Positions 32,101 to 42,963 of a stretch of DNA of 64,000 bases are shown here, in pieces (within the stretch, counting starts at the first letter, position 1; every line of letters begins with the position of its first letter). The position numbers and the translations under genes are program-made. A model generated the notes under the pieces. It was not told the DNA's origin and made no database searches. It saw only the letters and a program-made list of their open reading frames with translations. The stretch is from Pseudogymnoascus destructans (Eukaryota; Ascomycota; Leotiomycetes; Thelebolales; Thelebolaceae): NCBI RefSeq assembly GCF_001641265.1, contig NW_020167535.1, positions 905,901 to 969,900 on the forward strand, read 5' to 3'.

Positions 32101-32558
32101 GTCCGTTGTTCACACGCGCACTGGCTCATCACAATTTTGTCGTTCCACCAGTCGATCTGGGGGTTGTGTTTCTTGAGCCATGGCACACCAAGGATGCACG
32201 CATGGTTGTCCATGTGCACGATGTCAAACTGAATCGTTTCCTTGTGCCCGTGTAGCATGACCATTTCCAATGGGACCGTTTTGTGGGTCACCATTCCTTC
32301 ATTAGTCGAGATGGGCTCTCCATCTACGACCATTAACGGGTATGGTTCGGTTTTCAATTGCGTCTTGAAACCTTGCGTGTCTGCTACTTTCTTTGTCATA
32401 AAGTTGCCCGTCGCTCCTGAGTCAATCATTGCTCGGAGGTGTCGCTGTTGTATCTTAGCGACCACATATAGTTGCATGCTGCCCGTCGTGGCGCATAGCT
32501 GGTCTGTACTAGGCCTCTTCGTGTCGCTCGCCGGTGGCCTACCGTCGAGGACTCCTAG
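29115..32558 (-). CDS. Pol polyprotein of element A2 with chromodomain
   Basis: Intact frame; 1120 residues from the first Met (32477), entered by -1 frameshift from gag. Protease IDSGATGNFM is near residue 18 and RT YLDD near 350. RNase H (WTDHKNLIYF) and integrase HHCC (HGHQGVTRTF ... CDICSK) follow, then the catalytic core (SDRDKLFTSKFW, TDGQTERLNQ). The C-terminal chromodomain is YEVEAILDRRLVGRKEEFLI, then KWKGYEPTDNSWE. It matches A1 throughout the overlap. Because A2 has no 3' LTR of its own, the last part (left of about 29468) may be element C sequence joined by recombination. Gag is frameshifted, so Gag-Pol cannot be made normally. Confidence 0.9.
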   Translation of the reverse strand, partial: LGVLDGRPPASDTKRPSTDQLCATTGSMQLYVVAKIQQRHLRAMIDSGATGNFMTKKVADTQGFKTQLKTEPYPLMVVDGEPISTNEGMVTHKTVPLEMVMLHGHKETIQFDIVHMDNHACILGVPWLKKHNPQIDWWNDKIVMSQCACEQRTDTRQREKPSQGRKELCATSELDDLAQASSLTSIPVEYKEYEQLFQEGPKNEALPKHQPWDHEIPLEKDKSPPFGPIYQLSEKELKVLKEYIDDNLAKGFIRPSTSPAGSPVLFVPKKDGSLRLCVDYRALNNITIKDRYALPLINELHDRFQVAKIFSKLDLRGAYNLIRIKAGEEWKTAFRTRYGLFEYQVMPFGLTNAPASMQRLMNDALHEYLDIFTIVYLDDVLVYSATKEEHVKHVKLVLKKLKEYSLLLKPEKCEFHKNQVEFLGYIIRTHGIKMDQAKVTAVLEWPTPTTVKEVQAFLGFANFYRRFISGYSKVAQPLTELTRKDLEFKWTDKAEAAFQELKTKFTEAPILATFDPAKKIILKTDSSDFAIGACLNQPDENGKFKPIAYYSRKPSPAELNYDIHDKELLAIVVAFEQWRVYLEGPTYPVQVWTDHKNLIYFITTKVLNRRQVRWAETLAAYNFTITYRKGSENARADALSRRTDYAGPKEERPRAILKKTDAGIQYNELLATISVIEDTELEERLKKAYATDECAKRVLSKVEGDFAIDEQGLIRYKGLVYVPSQMRRPLVQEQHSLPAHGHQGVTRTFERITRHYYFPGMRKQVETVVRECDICSKSKSNRHLPYGQLKSTPVPKGAWKSIALDFVVKLPPSKDPLTGIEYDSILVITERLTKYGKFIPYLEASDAEALAYTFIRVILADHGMPEEIISDRDKLFTSKFWKSLMALLGTNHKLSTAFHPQTDGQTERLNQTLEQYLRSYVNHQQDNWVQILPIAQFAYNSAMTEATKVSPFFANYGYQPEAYRQPRPDESRAEQALIVVEQLKSFHEQLATDIQFLNERSAAYANKKRSMEPAFKEGDKVYLLRKHIKTKRPSTKLDFKKLGPFKILNKVSSVNYRLQLPKKSRLHPVFHVSLLEPARGNTPIATDTELQPENEIVEYEVEAILDRRLVGRKEEFLIKWKGYEPTDNSWETVRNLSCPELLEAFRR

Positions 32559-34490
32559 TTTTTTGACTCGTCCGAGGAAGGATAGTATTCATCCGCTTCC
32601 AATGGTGGTCCTTGGGGAGATCGTTTCCCTCGCTCTTCTGCTTCGTCTAGCAGATGTGGATATTTCTCGTATACCTGTTCACTTTTGATAGGCAAGTCCC
32701 CTTCAGACTGGCTTCGCCTGAGGGCGTGAACTTGCTCTGCGTCTCTGAAGTGTATCCTGGGCGAGGATCGGGGAAACAACTGATTTTGGTGTTTCTTTTT
32801 CCAGTGGAGCTTGCAGTCATCTTCACTGCAATACTCCCAGTAGACATACGCGTGCCAGGGATGATCAGTCTCTGTTGCGTCTGTCGTTGATAGTTCCCGC
32901 TGTCCTCTCACCCATGCACTATCTTCCCTCGGAGGCGTGGAGAACGTGTCTAGTTGCTCCATGGCTCTCCTTTCGATGCGTGGAGTGGGTCTCGCATTTT
33001 CCCGTCGCAGCATACCTCTGGCTTTCTCATCGTACTTCTCCAGGGCTCTCCTGCGGTCCTGGTAGTAAAGTTCGACGCTTTTCATATACTTCAGTTTAGC
33101 CATATGCTCGACATCCTTCTCCAGTTCTTCCGCTTCTTGGGCTTCCAACTTAGCTACGTCTGGGGACGTGCCAAGCAGCCTGCGGGTATTCGTTAGTTGG
33201 TCGTAGTATCTCCAGAGGTCATCCTTGCAGTCGTCCACCTTGCACTCTAACGGAAGTCCCTGTAACAGGTTCCCGTAGATGCCCTTAAGCGTGGGGATTC
33301 TCCTCTGGACGCTGGGCTTGTCTCGTTCGGCCCTAATCTTCGCGTGGGCGTGTTTTGCCATGCGTCTTACTATGCTCTTGCACCGTGGACTCATTGGTTC
33401 CGTATGCGAGTTCGTCGAAGGTCTCCTGTTCCGAGACGGTGAACGATTCCGCCTCTGACCCTTCATCTGAGCTCTCGTCTTCTGGGGTGCTTTCGCCGTT
33501 TATTCCCCAGTCCTGTTTGCTCACAAACGTTGCATTCAACTGTCCTGTCCAGGTGGCATTGAGTTGTTTGCCGACTTTGCGTCCGCCGTTCCCTTTCTTT
33601 GGCTGTCTGCAGTCTCGGGCCATGTGGCCTGGCTTGTCGCAGTTAAAACAGAGTCGTTCCTTGAATTGTCTGTCTTTCTTAGGGTCACGGGGTCGTCCAG
33701 GTTTGAACGTGGCATCGAGTTCCATTGGGTCCGACCAACGGTTGTCTCGCGGGTGTTGATCCCGTCGTCTGCCCTCGTTTCCCCGGTAGGGGTAACTTTT
33801 CTTGGGCTTGTCATAGGTCCGACGTTCCTTCTGGAATTCGTATAGTCGATTGTCGATTCGGACCGTATGTTCGATTAGCGCTACCATGTCCGCTGGTTGT
33901 TGTTCCAAACGGGCAAGTTCCATACGTATATGGCTCTTCAGCCCACGTCGGTAGTGGCTGATGAGTGCGCTGGCGTCCCATCCTGTCTGATTGCCGTATC
34001 TCTGGAATTCTGTGGAGTATGTGAGGGCGCTGCCAGTCTGCTTAAGTGCAAACAGATGGTCTTCCGCGGTCTTAATCTCATCGATGTCTCCGAACATGCG
34101 TCGGATTTCCTTACAGAATCCATTCCAGCTGCCAAACATAGTCTGCGTAGTTGCCATGCTTCCATTGGTACTCTCATATTTGAAATAATCCTTGAGGAAT
34201 GGTTCGATCCATCGCAGGGCTTCCCCCCTAAGGTAGGACGCAGTCCATAGGGCATAGCTCTCCTGGGTGGGAAACTTCTCGTCATTGAAGTGCTGGTACA
34301 GTTCGACCTGTAGCAAAAACACCTCAAGTTCCTTTCGGTTGCCGGAGTAAGTGTCGGGCAACTTGACGCGTAGAGTTTCCTTGAGTTCGTTGACGGTGGG
34401 TGCGTCGCGCATCTCCTCATTCTCAGGCTTAGACCTCTGAGACGAAGTTGGCGTGGTGGGGGTTTTCCCCTTCGAACTGACGACAGACAT
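32555..34490 (-). pseudogene. Gag of element A2, frameshifted
   Basis: Same gene as A1 gag (3088-5025), including the CFNCDKPGHMARDC knuckle. A 2-bp deletion near 33403 (CCGTATGCGAG versus CCGTAGGTGCGAG in A1, plus strand) ends the first frame at 33333. The second part stays open from 33466 to the normal stop at 32555, which is again preceded by the A AAA AAC heptamer (32558-32564). Confidence 0.9.
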
Positions 34491-34536
34491 GTTGCTTTGT
34501 GTATGAGCCAGTGCCTCGTAGAAGTGGTGCTCAAAG

Positions 34537-35011
34537 TGTAACGCTGACTTCTAAACGATAGAAGACACAGAGGTTCTCTTGCGTAAAGGTTTACTTATCA
34601 GAGGAGGCAGGGGATCAGACACAAAGGCTTCAAGTAACACGTTAATAGTATATAACAAATACTGTATTGAGTTGAGCACGAAGCTCCTATCTAAGAACTA
34701 ACTATCTACTTATATAGTGGCGTCGTGCCTAGTGGACTCCTGGGAACTCACTCGAGTCCTCGGAGTCCTGGACTCTTAGGATTCTTCTCATCATCCTGCG
34801 AGTCCGTCACGTGCCTAGTGGACTCCTGGGAACTCACTCGAGTCCTCGGAGTCCTGGACTCTTAGGACTCTTCTCATCATCCTGCGAGTCCGTCACGTGA
34901 TACTTTCGGAACTACTATTCCCCGCTGCCCCTCCAGGTACCAGGGCCGGTCTCATGCGACCTCCCTCCTTCCTGTCCTGTAGTTGGCCAGCCTTCTTGTT
35001 CCGTCGTAACA
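34537..35011 (-). repeat. 5' LTR of element A2 (475 bp)
   Basis: Near-identical to 5072-5546, including the duplicated U3 unit. Its right edge interrupts element C pol. Confidence 0.93.
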
Positions 35012-36917
35012 GAGTGCTTCAGCATCGCTAGCTTCTAAATATGGCACAAATATTCCATATTTCGTGAGTCTTTCCGTAATAACCAGGATAGCATCAAATA
35101 CTACTCCTGTTAACGGGTCCCGAGAGGGTGGTAGCTTGACAATGAAGTCCAAAGCTATAGATTTCCACGCTCCTGTTGGTACTGGAGTCGATTTCAGCTG
35201 TCCATATGGCAAGTGCCTATTGGTTTTGGATTTGCTGCAAATGTCGCACTCTCTTACTACCGTTTCCACCTGCTTCCTCATACCTGGGAAGTAGTAGTGT
35301 CGGGTGATTCGTTCGAAGGTGCGTGTTACTCCCTGATGGCCGTGTGCTGGTAGCGAGTGTTGTTCTTGCACTAGCGGGCGTCTCATTTTGTTTGGGACAT
35401 ACACTAATCCTTTGAATCGGATCAATCCTTGTTCATCGATGGCGAAGTCACCTTCGGTTTTTATTAAGACTCGCTTTGCACATTCATCTGTTGCATAAGC
35501 TTTCTTGAGTCTTTCTTCCAACTCTGAGTTCTCCACAGTGGCAATCGTGGCTAGCAACTCGTTGTATTGCATTCCTGCATCTGTTTTTTTCAATATGGCT
35601 CTAGGTCTTTCCTCTTTAGGGCCGATGTAGTCGGTCCTTCTGCTAAGAGCATCGGCTCTTGCATTCTCAGAGCCCTTGCGATATGTAATCGTGAAGTTGT
35701 AGGCTGCGAGTGTCTCTGCCCATCGGACTTGTCTGCGGTTTAAAACCTTGGTTGTGGTGAAGTATATGAGATTCTTGTGATCCGTCCATACCTGTACTGG
35801 GTAGGTCGATCCTTCAAGATATACTCGCCATTGCTCAAAAGCAACGACAATAGCTATCAGCTCCTTGTCGTGGATGTCATAGTTGAGCTCTGCAGGTGAC
35901 AGTTTTCTAGAGTAATATGCAACTGGCTTAAGCTTCTTGTCTTTGTCTGGCTGACTTAGACAGGCTCCAATCGCGAAGTCAGAGGAGTCTGTCTCTAAGA
36001 CAATCCTCTTTGCAGGGTCGAATGTGACTAGGATAGGTGCTTCTGTGAACTTCGTCTTAAGTTCCTGAAAAGCAGCCTCTGCCTTGCTTGTCCATTCGAA
36101 CGTAAGGTCTTTCCTTGTAAGCTCTGTAAGTGGTTGAGCTACCTTGGAATATCCCATAATAAACCTCCGGTAGAAGTTGGCAAAGCCTAATAAGGCTTGT
36201 ACTTCTTTGACCGTGGTTGGTGTTGGCCATTCCAACACTGCTGTGACCTTTGCTTGGTCCATTTTGATGCCATGCGTTCCGACAATGTAGCCTAAGAATT
36301 CTACTTGATCCTTGTGGAATTCGCATTTTTCTGGCTTGAGGAGTAACCGATGCTCCTTTAACTTCTGTAATACCTTCTGAACATGACCAATGTGTTCCGT
36401 TGGGTCTCCTGAGTAGACTAAGATATCGTCTAGGTAGACGATAACAAACACATCCAAGTATTCATGGAGAGCTGCATTCATGAGCCTCTGCATGGATGCT
36501 GGTGCGTTTGTTAGACCAAAGGGCATAACCAAGTATTCGAACAAGCCATAGTGGGTGCGGAATGCTGTTTTCCACTCATCCCCTTTCTTGATTCGAATCA
36601 GGTTATAGGCGCCTCTGAGGTCCAGCTTGGTAAATATCTTGGCTCCCTGGAACCGATCGTGTAGTTCGCTTATCAAAGGTAAGGCATATCTATCTTTGAT
36701 AGTGACATTATTCGTTCCTCGATAGTCCACGCAGAGTCTTAGCTTCTTGTCCTTCTTTGGCACAAATAGTATTGGACTTCCTGCTGGTGATGTCGATGGT
36801 CGAATGAACCATTTTGCGAGGTTCTCGTCAATGTATTCCTTCAGTATGTCCAGCTCTGCTGCTGACATCTGATATATTGGTCCGAACGGTGGACTCTTTC
36901 CTTCCATGATAGGTATC
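35012..36917 (-). pseudogene. Element C pol, RT to integrase segment
   Basis: Open frame from the hAT insertion at 36917 down to the A2 LTR. It holds RT (FVIVYLDDILVYS near 36420), RNase H (WTDHKNLIYF), the integrase zinc region (HGHQGVTRTFERITRHYYFP) and the first part of the integrase core (KSIALDFIVKLPPS), ending at YLEASDAEAL. No stop inside. It joins at its N-terminal side to 46206-46856 once the hAT element and one TAGGTATC copy are removed, giving PWDHEIPIMEGKSPPFG across the junction. Confidence 0.9.
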
Positions 36918-36996
36918 TAGACTGGCCGGCCCGGACCATAAAGACCAGACTGGACTGGACCGGACCGCTTATATGAGTGTTCCAGTCCTTAAATTT

Positions 36997-37282
36997 AAGA
37001 CCGGACTGTGGTTCGGTCCTCCTTTTTTTAAAAAGCCCGGACTGAATTTCAGTCTAGTCTCTAGGGTTAAGACCGGACTGTGGTTCGGTCCTCCTTTGTT
37101 TCAAAGCCCAGACTGAACTTCGGTCCAGTCTCTAGGGTTAAGACCGGACCGTGGTTCGGTCCTCCTTTTTTTTAAAGCCCGGACTGAACTTCGGTCCAGT
37201 CTCTAGGGTTAAGACCAGACCGTGGTTCGGTCTAGGCTTTTTTACCATCCGAGCTTTTTTTTAAAAAGCCCGAACTGAAGTT
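36997..37282. repeat. Left subterminal tandem repeats of the hAT element
   Basis: Four units starting at 36997, 37069, 37140 and 37211 (period 71-72 bp), each with AAGACCGGACTGTGGTTCGG and an inverted GGACTGAACTTCGGTCCAGT. Subterminal motif arrays are typical transposase-binding regions of hAT elements. Confidence 0.85.
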
Positions 37283-37669
37283 TAGTATATTTAGCTTGTA
37301 GATCACGATGTTAGTCCTGTGACCAAGAGTAACGGTATATAGTAACGGTATATTGATAGAAATTAGGATAAATTTATCATATAGATAATAAATTATGGTA
37401 ATTACATTAGAGTTATAAGTGCCGTATGTCTCAGAATGCATCAGCTTACAGTGGCTTCCCTACCATCACCACCACCGCCATCGCACACAGGTTTGTGTCG
37501 ACTTTGGGAGGCCAGCCTTCCTACCACCTAGTGCAAAGGTTGGTATCTATCGCAGTAGTTAACATAATATATTGTTCAAGCTGGTTCCAAATGCTATATA
37601 AGGCTAATTAGTGATATATTCCGTTACTGTGAGCCGTTACTCTAACCCACATCTGAATAGTACCCTCCT

Positions 37670-40426
37670 CTACCTTCTAAGTCGTTGCGAATGTCGAGGA
37701 GTATCAATGGAGGCTTCATCATTCTGAAGGTCCTTATTTAGAACCCCAAAATTTCGCTTCCTCTGAGTTTCCAATCTTCCATTGCGACCTTGTGTAGCTC
37801 TATGTGGCGTTGATGGGTCTGGTAGGTCTTGTTCAGCATCCTCCTCGTCAGATGATATTACCATCATCATAGCAACTTGTCGATCAGAGTCCTCAATTAT
37901 AGAGTCTGGGTCAGGAGCGCCAAATACATGGTCTATATTATCCCAATGATTATCAAGTTCCCACTTATACCTATGATAGTGTTTAACAATCATCGACTCT
38001 CGAACTGTAGCCGTACTCATTTGTGCCCTGTGGTATTCATGGATATCGCGGGCAATATTAAATATGCGCTCAACTCCAGTACCAGTAGCTGTTTAAAGCG
38101 ATTTGTAAGATATTTGCGTTACTCTTAACCGTTACTGTAGGAGCTTACCTGGTACTGCAAGGATATCCCTTGCCATCTTCGCAACTGAAGGGTAAGAGAG
38201 CTCTAAGGTCTTCCACACTAGGAGCACTGGAGTATCTGCATCAGCACTAACCACTGGCGCATTTAAATAACGCTCAGCTTCATTATAGCTGGTACTTGAT
38301 GGGCTCTGCCACCCTTTATGTAGCTGCCGGTTCATCCGAAATACCGCATTAAGACTTGTTGGTGTATAGGGGCAAGGCGGTACTGCCTCATGCTGGTCCC
38401 TCGAATCTTTTTGATAGTAAGCCTTCCAGTAATCTAAGAATATTTGGCGGTACTTCTTTGAGTGGGAACAGTCCCATTCAGGAGCGTTAAAAATGTCCAG
38501 TTTCTGAGATGGATCAAGAATTGCAGCAAGAGCATACGTCTGTTCAACAGGACCACCAGTTTCAGTATAATAGTGCCTTAACTTTGCAACACCTGCAGTA
38601 ATAGCAGCAGTAAACTCGTCTACCCAAGGATTAGATGCTGTATCCTTGTTATATAGCTTTTGATTAATATTATCAAGATGGTCAAATAATGTATTGTATA
38701 CATTCCATGTATGGTTGATTGTAGTGTCTTTCATGTTTCCAATAAGATGAGTAAATTCTGCAAAGGGCCGCAGAAGAGCGACTAAGTATTTTAGTTTTTT
38801 CCAGTCGGTTGGTGATAATGCGAATTGATCAAGATGAGGCTCCTTAATAATCTGTTCCTCAAGCCAACTTTTAATTGGGATGCGTAGTCTTATCGCTCGG
38901 ACTATCATGTCATATGTAGAATTCCAGCATATATCAATATCCCGTTTTAGCCGCAGTAGTCTCTTTGCTTCTATATCAGATTGCTTCTCGAGCAATAATT
39001 CAGTTTTCTTTGCAGACCTGCTCACAAGATTGCTAAGAGTGCGTATCTGTGTATTTGACGTCAGTTAGCGTTACTATCAAGCGTTACTATCATGGACTAA
39101 CCTTTCTAATAGCTGATGTGACTGTCGTATCATCAGTAATTGAAACACCAGTAACATCTATAACTTCTTCAGCCATGTCGACATTGAAGGCCTTTAGCAT
39201 AGCTTTTACAACTAGCTGTATAACATGCGCCATGCATGGTATTTTTGTTGCATTACTACTCCACTCTACTTCTTGTGTAGTACTTCTCATGTAGCTCTCA
39301 AGTTCCTTGCGCATTGTTCCATTGTTTGATGCATTATCAGTTGTCACGCAAAAAAGTCGTCCCGTAATATTGAATTGTTCCAGTACATTGTGTACAACAG
39401 CTGCCATATTTTGTCCTGAATGGACTCCAGTCATTGGCTCGAAACCAATAAGACACTATAAGATGTATGTTAGTAAGTTAATATATTATTATATAAGTTA
39501 TAATCTGCTCACCTCTCTCCATTGCCAATCATCAGTGATATAATACACAGTAATTGCTAAGAACGCTAATTTGAACGGACTTTGCCATCCATCAAGGGCA
39601 ATTGAAACCTTTGCCATAGGCGGTAAATCCAATAGTAGCTTCTCCATGACGTTGTTAAATTGCATTGTTAATTCTTTGCGTATAACTGTCCAGTGTGGAA
39701 TTTCCAGGTCGGGTTTCAACATGTTTAGAACCTTTCGCACCTCCTCGTTCTCCACTATTCGAAAAGGGAGGCTTGATGAAATTATGGCTATAATCAACTG
39801 CTCTCGCCATGCTGTATGTGTGAAAGGCTGTATGGTATTCCTTTCCAAATGCGCACGCGGCAGCTAAAGAAGGTCATTAGCGTTACTCTAGAACGTTACT
39901 CTAGACCACTGGATAGATAACTTACTAAGTGTAAATGAGTTTGCGATCCATCCTTTCTACTACAAGCGCCAGATTTGGTGTGTCGGGTTAAAGTAGATGT
40001 GCTACTCCCACCTTGTCGAAGCTTAGGGTGTGCAAAAGCCCTCCAACACAACTGACATAGTACCTTAGGATTGCCAGTTCGGACCTCAGCTCCTTGGTAG
40101 AATTGAGTCCATATTAAGGACCTCTTCGACCTTGTTCAAACCATATGTCGGAATATCTCTCGATTGATGTTGTTTGAAATCTTCGCAGTCCACCATTGAT
40201 GCCATTCGTTAGCGGTATCCTCCTTCCATATAACATATCGATTATTAGGAGACTTGGGTAGTTTTTCAAGAAGTTCATCAAGAGGAGCTTCAATTCCACT
40301 CAGTACATCATCTTGGGAGAAGATAAGTGCTGGCTCGAAAGGCGAGTTGATATCCTCAGTGTCAGAGGTAAGCGGATGCTCAAATTGTGACTGATTCATC
40401 ATTGTAAATGGGCTTGGGCTCGACAT
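37670..40426 (-). pseudogene. hAT transposase gene, five exons, one nonsense codon
   Basis: Exons on the minus strand: first about 39920-40426, then 39513-39863, 39102-39455, 38149-39046 and 37670-38088. Introns have GTAAGT, GTGAGC, GTTAGT and GTAAGC donors and TACTAACA-like branches, and splicing keeps frame (for example VPATGTGVERIF across the last junction). Exon 1 has a BED-type zinc finger (VLCQLC ... STLTRH). Later exons have hAT core motifs: LDGWQSPF, TTDNASNN and CWNSTYDMIV. The C-terminal dimerisation block is AKMARDILAVPATGTGVERI, then FNIARDIHEYHRAQMS. A TGA at 40136-40138, upstream of the BED finger, breaks exon 1 (probably CGA originally). Otherwise the gene is well preserved. 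Confidence 0.88.
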
Positions 40427-41454
40427 GTTGTTAAGAGGATAGAGAAAATGTACTGTAGTAGGAGTGTAAGTCAATCAGACAAATGATGAATGTTAAGTGA
40501 GGCCTTTTGGAAGGACGGCCATTTCTTCATAGTCTTTTGCAACAGAACAAATGGTAGTACAGAATACAAGAATGCCACATTGCAATAGGGTAATATTTGA
40601 ACTCTTTGTCGTTACTCTTTGCCGTTACTCTTTGCCATTACGCATTGCCGTTACTCATTGCCGTTACTCTTTGCTATTCCTATTTTGTGTTAGTTGAACA
40701 TAGTATTATGGAGTTAAACAATTTTGTCTAGCTCTAATTAGGTTTACCATAACGCTAGAGAGTAACGCTTACGAGTTTTAAATTACAAAATCAGCAATTT
40801 GGTTTCATTGGCTTAACAATTTGCTACATTAGCCCTATCTTATTTCAAAGTCCGAAGCTATATCTAGTACTATTAGCTGTTGCTACAGCATATAACAAGA
40901 TAATGAGCAGTGTGTATAACCCTAAGTAGATACAGATCGATTATATTTCCTATGTAGCATAATATAAAGTTAAACTGTATAACCGACATTTGATTGTTAA
41001 TTGGCCGGGCTGTATTCCTTGGCTCAGCCGAGGAGTAGAAGCATGCTGGCTTTTTGCTTTTGGGCTCTCTTCCGTTACTGCTGGCCGTTACTGTAGCCTA
41101 CGTGTAACCGAGATGATGAGTAGTAGCCCTTATTTTTATTGGATGCAGAGTCTGTATATCCTAGCTAGTGTAATATGAATTGGAATTGCAAAATAGGCGT
41201 TTGACTGTTAATTGGTCGGATTGTGTTCCTTGGCTCAGCCGAGGAGTAGAAGCATGCTGACTTTTTGCTTTTGGGCTCTCTTCCGTTACTGCTGGCCGTT
41301 ACTATGAGTACAGTAGTCACTATTCGGAGTACTGACAAATAGTTTTATTAGATAGTAACGGCAGATAGTAACGGCAGAAGATCTCAAAATGGAATTCAGT
41401 AACCACAAAAACTCCATTGGTTTAGTATACTATAGTACAGTATACGACGTGAAT
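40427..41454. other. Noncoding part of hAT element with motif array and direct repeat
   Basis: Upstream of the transposase is a five-unit array of the 13-bp CGTTACT motif (starts 40610, 40623, 40636, 40649, 40662). A direct repeat of about 115 bp follows (about 40981-41097 and 41192-41304, sharing CCTTGGCTCAGCCGAGGAG), each unit ending in a CGTTACT pair. No gene seen. Confidence 0.7.
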
Positions 41455-42334
41455 TTACTCCTCCTCCTCCTCCTCCTTCTCCTCCTCCTCTTCCTCCTCC
41501 TCCTCCTCCACCTCCTCCTCATCCTCTACACGAACCCTGACAATGAAGCCGTTGAGGCTATCCTCGTCCTCATCATCGTCCTCCTCATCCTCTGATATAA
41601 CCACCTCCACTTCTTCACCATCATCATCAAAATCTACCAGCCCATCTTCAACATCAGCATTGCTGTTATTCTCCCACTGCTTCACGAACTCTTTGATATT
41701 ATCAGGGTTGCTAACCCCCCCAGCAAACTCTTCGATCTCCTTCCTTGAGAGTTCGGGCATAAGGATGTTGCCAGCAAGGGCAATATTGCGCTCCCAGCAC
41801 TCAATGACTGGGACCATGTTGCTGGCCCAGATATCCTTTAAGGTATTTTCTTCACCGCTGTCGCTAGTCGATGTCTTGCCAGTCTAACCATTATGTTAGA
41901 TAGTATCGTCATGTTTTAGCTATTACTTACAGCTTTGCCTTCGCCCTTTGGTAGGGCCTTCAACTTCTCCTCCAGCTCCTCTGCATTAATGGCCGCAATA
42001 GCCGCACTCTCATCATTAATAGCGGCTGTGAGGCGGGAATTGGCGTCAATACCACGAGCGGTGCGCCTGTCCATGATATCCTGCTGCGTTGTAGCTAACA
42101 CGGCAGCTTGTTCATTGGCCGTAAGGCCCTCCCAGTCATCTTTACCCTGGCGGGTACGGCGTGCATGGCTCATAGCCTAGCTTTGCTATCAGCTCTAGAA
42201 CAATTGATATCAGGATGGTAGGATTGTTATACCTGTCGGTCCGCATTCTGAGCGAGCTCAATGGTGTGGGCAGTAGCTGCAATGACTTCCGCGCGTCTCT
42301 CCTCATATGACTTCGCAGTGGCTGGAGACGACAT
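41455..42334 (-). CDS. Acidic-tail protein carried by the hAT element (three exons)
   Basis: Exons 42233-42334, 41931-42176 and 41455-41883; introns 42177-42232 (GTATAA...GCTAG) and 41884-41930 (GTAAGT...GTTAG), both phase 0. The product is 258 residues. The first half is Ala/Glu-rich and helical (EERRAEVIAATAHTIELAQN ... SRLTAAINDESAAIAAI). A middle conserved-looking part follows (DIWASNMVPVIECWERNIAL). The last 65 residues are almost all Asp/Glu, ending in a long Glu run. No family recognised. Long acidic tails are common in histone chaperones and other basic-protein binders, and a histone-like gene lies 630 bp away in divergent orientation, so a histone-binding role is a hypothesis only. 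Each junction keeps frame and no stop is present, so it looks functional. Confidence 0.7.
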
Positions 42335-42557
42335 GGTAAAGTTGCGTTAGAGGCGATTTGGAGCTGATGAGCATTACTATAGGGCGTTACTGTTAGCACT
42401 GGCTTTGATTATACTGTTGTGAGAGTACTTCAATGTGCTAACAAGGCGGACGTCTTTTGAAAGTAGGGGCGCAACTACTTACTGGTCGGGGTCGGTATAG
42501 TCAATAAATTTGGAAATCTAAAAGGAAGTTAATAATCAGAGGTAATCAAATGTAAGG

Positions 42558-42723
42558 GTGGTTTCTTTGCTAACTTACTCGTACTATTCTTTGTTATTGA
42601 CACGTCCGGATTTGGAACAAGAAACGGAGTTTTTTTTGTTTGCAACAACACTTAAGCGCCCTTACTTCGAATTCGATCCTAACTTCTACAACAATTCTGA
42701 GATAACGCGTCTAGCAACATTGG
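42558..42723 (+). CDS. Possible exon between the acidic and histone-like genes
   Basis: An ATG frame of about 55 codons (…DLEQETEFFLFATTLKRPYF) ends at a good donor, GTAAGT, at 42723, with an ACAG acceptor at 42760 just before an AGTAACG pair. I could not find a convincing continuation. It could be an upstream exon or remnant of a third cargo gene. Confidence 0.25.
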
Positions 42724-42963
42724 TAAGTTCAATCTTCTTTACATTTGATTTAACCCTACAGTAACGCTGTAGAGTAACGGTATTGTGTTTATTTTACTAA
42801 TATACAAGTTCTAGCAATTTTTCCTTCTGTCACCAACCTTTGCAAGTTCACCCCTTTTGTTCTTTGGGCGTTACAACTACAGTAACGCCCAGCAGTAACG
42901 CCAAATTGCTACAATATGGCAAATTAACATGTTTTAGATATCGCTCTCGCTCACATCTGTACC

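Larger units (their letters stand above)
29115..35011 (-). mobile_element. Ty3/gypsy element A2, lacking a 3' LTR
   Basis: 5' LTR (34537-35011), gag and pol of an A-family element inserted in the integrase region of element C (C codons ...SDAEAL stop at the LTR edge; right flank GAGTG at 35012-35016). On the left there is no A-type LTR: pol is followed directly by the antisense ORF and C's 3' LTR. The left limit given is the pol stop, since the true junction with C is hidden in homologous sequence. Confidence 0.8.

Noticed and set aside
41389..41595. Leucine-run plus-strand frame resembling a membrane segment
   Set aside because: It is the complement of the Glu-rich tail of the acidic protein.
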